DNA of 10,443 bases from VFHP01 sp964443385 (GTDB lineage: Bacteria > Chloroflexota > Dehalococcoidia > Lucifugimonadales > UBA2985), in the NCBI GenBank assembly GCA_964443385.1, contig CAYUCO010000010.1, positions 1 through 10,443 on the forward strand, written 5' to 3'. Numbering within the stretch: the stretch's first letter is position 1; every line of letters starts with the position of its first letter. Positions 7,453-10,443 of the stretch are shown one piece after another. The notes below the pieces were generated by a model. The model worked only from the letters and a program-made list of their open reading frames with translations, did not search any database and had not been told where the DNA came from. The position numbers and the translations under genes are program-made.

Positions 7453-8736
7453 ATGTTTATCTACATGTTAACATCTGACCACAAAAAAAATACAAATAAC
7501 AAATTCTTTTACGGATGGTACATTGTATCTGCAGGGTTTTCGATTCAGTTATTGATTGGGTCCTTGATGATACACAGTTTCACGGCCTATTTCCCTCTAT
7601 TGGAGGCACAATTTGGTTGGAGTAGAGCTACTTTGTCTGGTGCTTTTGCTTTATCGCGAGCCGAAAGTGGTTTACTGGGTCCATTGCAAGGTTGGCTGAT
7701 AGAAAAATATGGGCCACGTATGATGGCTGTTTTTGGTATGTGTTTATTCGGTATAGGCTTTATACTCTTCAGCCAGATAGATTCAATATTGGGATATTAC
7801 GTTACCTTTTTTCTTATGGCTGCCGGATCAAGTATAGCAGGGCACTTAACTGTGGCAACAGCGATTATTAATTGGTTTAACAGGAAAAGAGGAATTGCTG
7901 TAGGTCTTAGTTCGACGGGCTTTGGTTTGGCAGGGATACTGGTACCATTGATTGCGTGGTCGTTAACAACGCAAGGTTGGAGGGACACCGCTTTTTATTC
8001 TGGTATCGGCATAATAATAGTTGGCATCCCTGTCTCTTTAATTTTACGTCGCGATCCAGAACCTTATGGGTATTTACCTGATGGAGATAATCGATCAGAA
8101 GTTGGAACCATTGATAACCAAGACCAAGACTTAACTGGATTTACCGTAAGAGAGGCTATAAAAACGAGTTCGTTTTGGTATCTTGGGATAGGTCATGCCC
8201 TATCACTATTGACGGTGGGAGCCGTTTCACTTCATTTAGTTCCCCACGTTGTTGATAGTGTGGGTCTATCCGTAACAATTGCATCAACTGCTGTAGCGGT
8301 GATGACTGTATTCTTTGTAACGGGACAAGTCGTGGGAGGGTTCCTTGGTGATAAATATAGTAAAAGGTGGTTAGCTGCAATCGGTACATTGATGCACGCT
8401 GTAGCCTTGTTAATTCTGGCTTATTCTACAAATATTATAATGGTATATATTTTTTCCATACTGCACGGTAGTGCCTGGGGTCTTCGTGGCCCGATAATGG
8501 CTACTATAAGGGCCGATTATTTTGGAAGAGCTTATTTCCCGTCAATAATGGGTTTTTCTTCTTTAATTATTATGCTAGGAATGACAGTAGGACCACTTTT
8601 CGCGGGTTATATGGCAGATGTTTTTGGTGACTACAAATTAGGGTTCATTATAATATCTGCACTTGCAGCACTCGGTTCAATATTCTTTGTTTTGGCAAAG
8701 CCTCCAGTAATGACTGAGAGGCAGCTACAGTCCTAG
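7453..8736 (+). CDS. MFS transporter, monocarboxylate-transporter-like (second copy)
   Basis: Twelve-helix MFS carrier, 427 aa, built like the carrier at 3971-5233. It has FYGWYIV at 19-25, FGWSR (54-58), ALSR (66-69), loop motif GWLIEKYGPRM at 80-90, the central-loop motif DPEPYGYLPDGD at 201-212, GGFLGDKYSKRW in the second half (295-306), and DYFGRAYFPSIMG at 355-367. The two proteins share nearly every landmark but differ along most of their length, so they are an old duplication or two related acquisitions, not a recent copy. The start is uncertain. ATG at 7453 follows an in-frame stop directly, ATG at 7465 would also keep the first helix, and neither has a recognisable Shine-Dalgarno. 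It is transcribed divergently from the hydrolase; its 3' end overlaps the last 12 bases of the small convergent gene at 8725. Confidence 0.93.
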   Translation: MFIYMLTSDHKKNTNNKFFYGWYIVSAGFSIQLLIGSLMIHSFTAYFPLLEAQFGWSRATLSGAFALSRAESGLLGPLQGWLIEKYGPRMMAVFGMCLFGIGFILFSQIDSILGYYVTFFLMAAGSSIAGHLTVATAIINWFNRKRGIAVGLSSTGFGLAGILVPLIAWSLTTQGWRDTAFYSGIGIIIVGIPVSLILRRDPEPYGYLPDGDNRSEVGTIDNQDQDLTGFTVREAIKTSSFWYLGIGHALSLLTVGAVSLHLVPHVVDSVGLSVTIASTAVAVMTVFFVTGQVVGGFLGDKYSKRWLAAIGTLMHAVALLILAYSTNIIMVYIFSILHGSAWGLRGPIMATIRADYFGRAYFPSIMGFSSLIIMLGMTVGPLFAGYMADVFGDYKLGFIIISALAALGSIFFVLAKPPVMTERQLQS

Positions 8737-8916
8737 TTGTTTTCTGATAGATTCTTCTCTTTCAGAAAAATGCCAATGGTATCTCAATTCATTCTTATTG
8801 ATAATTGACAGGTAGTAGTTACTGGACAGCAACTTTTGTTGAGTTAACTTTTTGTGTTCCAAAGATAAATTCTTGCCGTTATCGTCGTAGCGTGATTTTC
8901 CCTTAAATTCTGCCAT
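8725..8916 (-). CDS. Small hypothetical protein, 63 aa
   Basis: I do not recognise this protein. The chosen ATG at 8916 has AGGTGG eight bases upstream; a GTG at 8928 would add four residues but lies within that site. The product is hydrophilic and basic: it begins MAEFKGKSRYDDNGKN, has a K/Q/L-rich middle (LEHKKLTQQKLLSS), and ends FSEREESIRKQLGL. It has no membrane segment or cysteines. A good extended -10 site lies just upstream (8947-8955), which strengthens the case for a real gene. Its last 12 bases overlap the 3' end of the convergent carrier gene. It lies downstream of the tRNA gene on the same strand, so read-through transcription is also possible. Confidence 0.5.
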   Translation of the reverse strand: MAEFKGKSRYDDNGKNLSLEHKKLTQQKLLSSNYYLSIINKNELRYHWHFSEREESIRKQLGL

Positions 8917-8946
8917 TAAACGTACCACCTAATAAATTTAGAAAAC

Positions 8947-8955
8947 ACTATAACA
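8947..8955 (-). promoter_or_regulatory. Extended -10 element ahead of the 63-aa gene
   Basis: On the minus strand the sequence reads TGTTATAGT, matching the extended -10 consensus TG-N-TATAAT at all but one position. It lies about 30 bases before the start codon of the small gene, leaving room for a short leader containing AGGTGG. No strong -35 is visible, which extended -10 promoters tolerate. Confidence 0.4.
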
Positions 8956-9021
8956 CGCAAATTCTTACATTGGATATATTTTTCCAATAAATCGTACAAA
9001 TCTAAAGGAAATTTAAACTTA

Positions 9022-9107
9022 TGGTGCCGAAGGTGAGATTTGAACTCACACGCCCAAAAGGACACTGCGCCCTGAACACAGCGCGTCTGCCGTTCCGCCA
9101 CTTCGGC
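9022..9107 (-). tRNA. tRNA-Leu, anticodon CAG
   Basis: Complete class II tRNA of 86 bases including the encoded CCA. The 7-base acceptor stem GCCGAAG/CTTCGGC is perfect, and the discriminator base is A. The anticodon stem CTGTG/CGCAG encloses the 7-base loop TTCAGGG, giving anticodon CAG (complement of 9072-9074), which reads CUG leucine codons. The long variable arm folds as GTCC-TTTT-GGGC, typical of tRNA-Leu, and the T arm is GTGAG-TTCAAAT-CTCAC. All expected parts are present, so it should be functional. Confidence 0.97.
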
Positions 9108-9121
9108 ATTGGTTATTGAAA

Positions 9122-9148
9122 CTGATATGCAAAAAGCAAATGTGTCAA
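9122..9148 (-). promoter_or_regulatory. Candidate promoter for tRNA-Leu
   Basis: On the minus strand a perfect -35 hexamer TTGACA (complement of 9143-9148) is followed 15 bases later by TATCAG (complement of 9122-9127). The -10 ends 14 bases before the tRNA 5' end, a normal arrangement for a tRNA promoter. The spacer is short and the -10 matches consensus at only four positions, but the exact -35 and the position support it. Confidence 0.45.
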
Positions 9149-9205
9149 AATCGGAGTCGGAGTTTATGCTAGTAGATATTTCTGTAATTTACAAGGTGGG
9201 AAATA

Positions 9206-10443
9206 TTAGAATCCGGCGGCGTAACCGTCTCCTCTAGGATCTGAAGCACCTGCTAGAACACCTGTTTCTTGATTTATAGAGATAACCTGGAAAATGCCGT
9301 GACTTATACCTTCCTGTCCCCAAGTGATTTTATGCTTTTTGGCAATCAATGCATCGGAGACGATTTCAGACATTCTAGGTTCTAATTGGACTTCAGGGGG
9401 ATTTCCCATATCTAAAGGATGGCTTCCTGGAATACTGTGCCATCTAGGCGCATCGACTGCTTCTTGAGGAGTCAGTCCATGATCTAATATTGAGGTAATG
9501 ATTTGTAGATTGCCTTGAGTTTGAAAGTCTGCGCCCGGTGACCCTGATATGATCACTGGTTTGCCGTTTTTCAATACTATAAAACAGTTCAAAGTGTGCA
9601 TGGGTCGCTTGCCAGGTTTGACTGTATTTGGATGTCCTTCCTCTAGCCTGAATCCCTGTTGGCGGTTGTTGAACAAGATGCCTGTTCCCTCTGCTACGAA
9701 AGCCGAACCGAAACCATTATACAAGCTGTGTATAAATGAAATTGCGTTGCCGTCTTTATCTACAATGCAAAAATAGCTAGTATCAGTCCCCTCCTTAATG
9801 GGGTTGCCGGGACCAATGTTTTTACCGGCATTTTTGTGGTCTATGGTGTTTCTCCTCTTTTCAGCAAATTCCTTTGATATTAGCTCTTCAAGAGGATTAT
9901 TCTCGAAGTTCGGATCACCTAGATATGCGTTTCTGTCTGCAAATGCGAGTTTTTTGGACTCGATCATTAAGTGCATCAAATCTGGATCAAGGTGTCCATA
10001 TCCCTTTACATCAAATCCTTCCATTATGTTGAGCATTTCAAGCAGCATGAATCCTTGCGAAGGGGGTCTGTTTTCTGCTACAACATACCCTCTGTAATCG
10101 GTAGTAATAGGATCGTAAATTTCTACCTGATGGTTAGCCAAGGATTCTAGGTCCAGAATCCCGCCTGCTTTACCGAACTCCTCAACAATTTTGGAGGCGA
10201 TTGCTCCTTTGTAGAATGACTCTGTCCCTTCTTTAGAAATCACTTTAAGAGTATTGGCAAGATCTGGATTCTTGAACAATTCACCTGCTTTGTACGATGA
10301 ACCGTCTTTTTTTAAGAAGATCTTACTCGTAGAAGGGAATTTGAGTATTCTATTTTTCATCGACGCGAAAACCCGTGAAGCTCTAGGTGTTATTGGATGC
10401 CCTTCCTCTGCATATTTGATAGCATAAGAAAGTAATTCCGACA
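9206..10443 (-). CDS. Gamma-glutamyltransferase-family protein (partial, N-terminus beyond right edge)
   Basis: Ntn-hydrolase of the gamma-glutamyltranspeptidase family (PF01019), made as a precursor that cleaves itself into two subunits. The frame is open to the right edge: 27 residues including YAEEGHPITPR precede the internal ATG at 10360, so that ATG is not the start. The 411 visible residues are most of a usual 500-580 aa protein; the missing N-terminus should hold any signal peptide and the substrate-binding arginine. The autoprocessing nucleophile is the Thr of DTSYF (codon 9779-9781), followed by VDKDGNAISF as in other family members. The glycine-rich segment is GSPGADFQTQ, and the residues after KRP are M-H-T-L, where classical glutathione-cleaving GGT has S-S. 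This resembles the YwrD-like branch, whose substrates are less certain. The stop at 9206 lies about 100 bases from the tRNA on the same strand, with no clear terminator. Confidence 0.93.
   Translation of the reverse strand, partial: SELLSYAIKYAEEGHPITPRASRVFASMKNRILKFPSTSKIFLKKDGSSYKAGELFKNPDLANTLKVISKEGTESFYKGAIASKIVEEFGKAGGILDLESLANHQVEIYDPITTDYRGYVVAENRPPSQGFMLLEMLNIMEGFDVKGYGHLDPDLMHLMIESKKLAFADRNAYLGDPNFENNPLEELISKEFAEKRRNTIDHKNAGKNIGPGNPIKEGTDTSYFCIVDKDGNAISFIHSLYNGFGSAFVAEGTGILFNNRQQGFRLEEGHPNTVKPGKRPMHTLNCFIVLKNGKPVIISGSPGADFQTQGNLQIITSILDHGLTPQEAVDAPRWHSIPGSHPLDMGNPPEVQLEPRMSEIVSDALIAKKHKITWGQEGISHGIFQVISINQETGVLAGASDPRGDGYAAGF

Noticed and set aside
8740..8769. Inverted repeat TTTTCTGA/TCAGAAAA just after the second MFS stop codon
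   Set aside because: The stem is A/T-rich with a 14-base loop, and no T-run follows the stem on either strand. It also lies within the 63-aa gene. Not a convincing terminator.
8969..8988. Hairpin ATTGGA/TCCAAT downstream of the tRNA
   Set aside because: Only six base pairs with an 8-base AT loop, and no T-run after it; too weak to call as the tRNA terminator.
8916..9101. 61-codon minus-strand open frame
   Set aside because: Most of it is the body of tRNA-Leu translated in one frame (for example FKSHLRHH from the T arm).
9798..10097. 99-codon plus-strand open frame
   Set aside because: Antisense to the gamma-glutamyltransferase gene.
10358..10360. ATG at 10360 as start of the gamma-glutamyltransferase gene
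   Set aside because: The frame continues upstream to the window edge with family-like residues (AEEGHPITPR), so this Met is internal.

Overview
The window looks like an ordinary stretch of bacterial chromosome with moderately low GC (about 40% by eye). It probably comes from a Chloroflexota lineage, with marine SAR202-type Dehalococcoidia as a reasonable guess. The main clue is the C-terminal half of FtsH, which has the wording I associate with Chloroflexota FtsH (for example LGREISEQRDYSD). Weaker support comes from the partial gene at the left edge, which resembles the N-terminal helical domain fused to GreA-type factors in that phylum, and from the mix of MFS carriers, PF20091 hydrolase and iron-dependent alcohol dehydrogenase. 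No phage, IS, CRISPR or plasmid signature was seen.

Left part (1-2456): a partial minus-strand gene leaves the left edge. Divergent from it is a small plus-strand hypothetical gene (350-607). That gene converges on ftsH (618-2456, minus), with only 10 bases between the two stop codons. The ftsH gene encodes the membrane-anchored AAA+ zinc protease and is complete, with every catalytic motif present.

Centre (2631-8736): a catabolic-looking cluster. Read on the minus strand it runs as a PF20091 alpha/beta hydrolase (5312-7288), an MFS carrier of the monocarboxylate-transporter type (3971-5233) and an iron-dependent dehydrogenase closely resembling hydroxyacid-oxoacid transhydrogenase (2661-3947). 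Each of the three has a good Shine-Dalgarno site, and the last two are separated by 23 bases. A second MFS carrier, clearly a paralogue of the first, starts divergently from the hydrolase at 7453. A plausible reading, which is inference, is uptake of a carboxylate or ester, hydrolysis, and oxidation of the released hydroxy acid without free NAD.

Right part (8725-10443): a small hypothetical minus-strand gene with its own extended -10 site, a complete tRNA-Leu(CAG) with encoded CCA and a plausible promoter, and the C-terminal 411 residues of a gamma-glutamyltransferase-family enzyme that runs off the right edge. Its substrate-binding residues differ from those of classical glutathione-cleaving GGT.

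Nothing here clearly amounts to a new kind of system. The points most worth checking are the hydrolase/carrier/transhydrogenase module with its twin carriers, the altered GGT pocket, and the two small unassigned genes.
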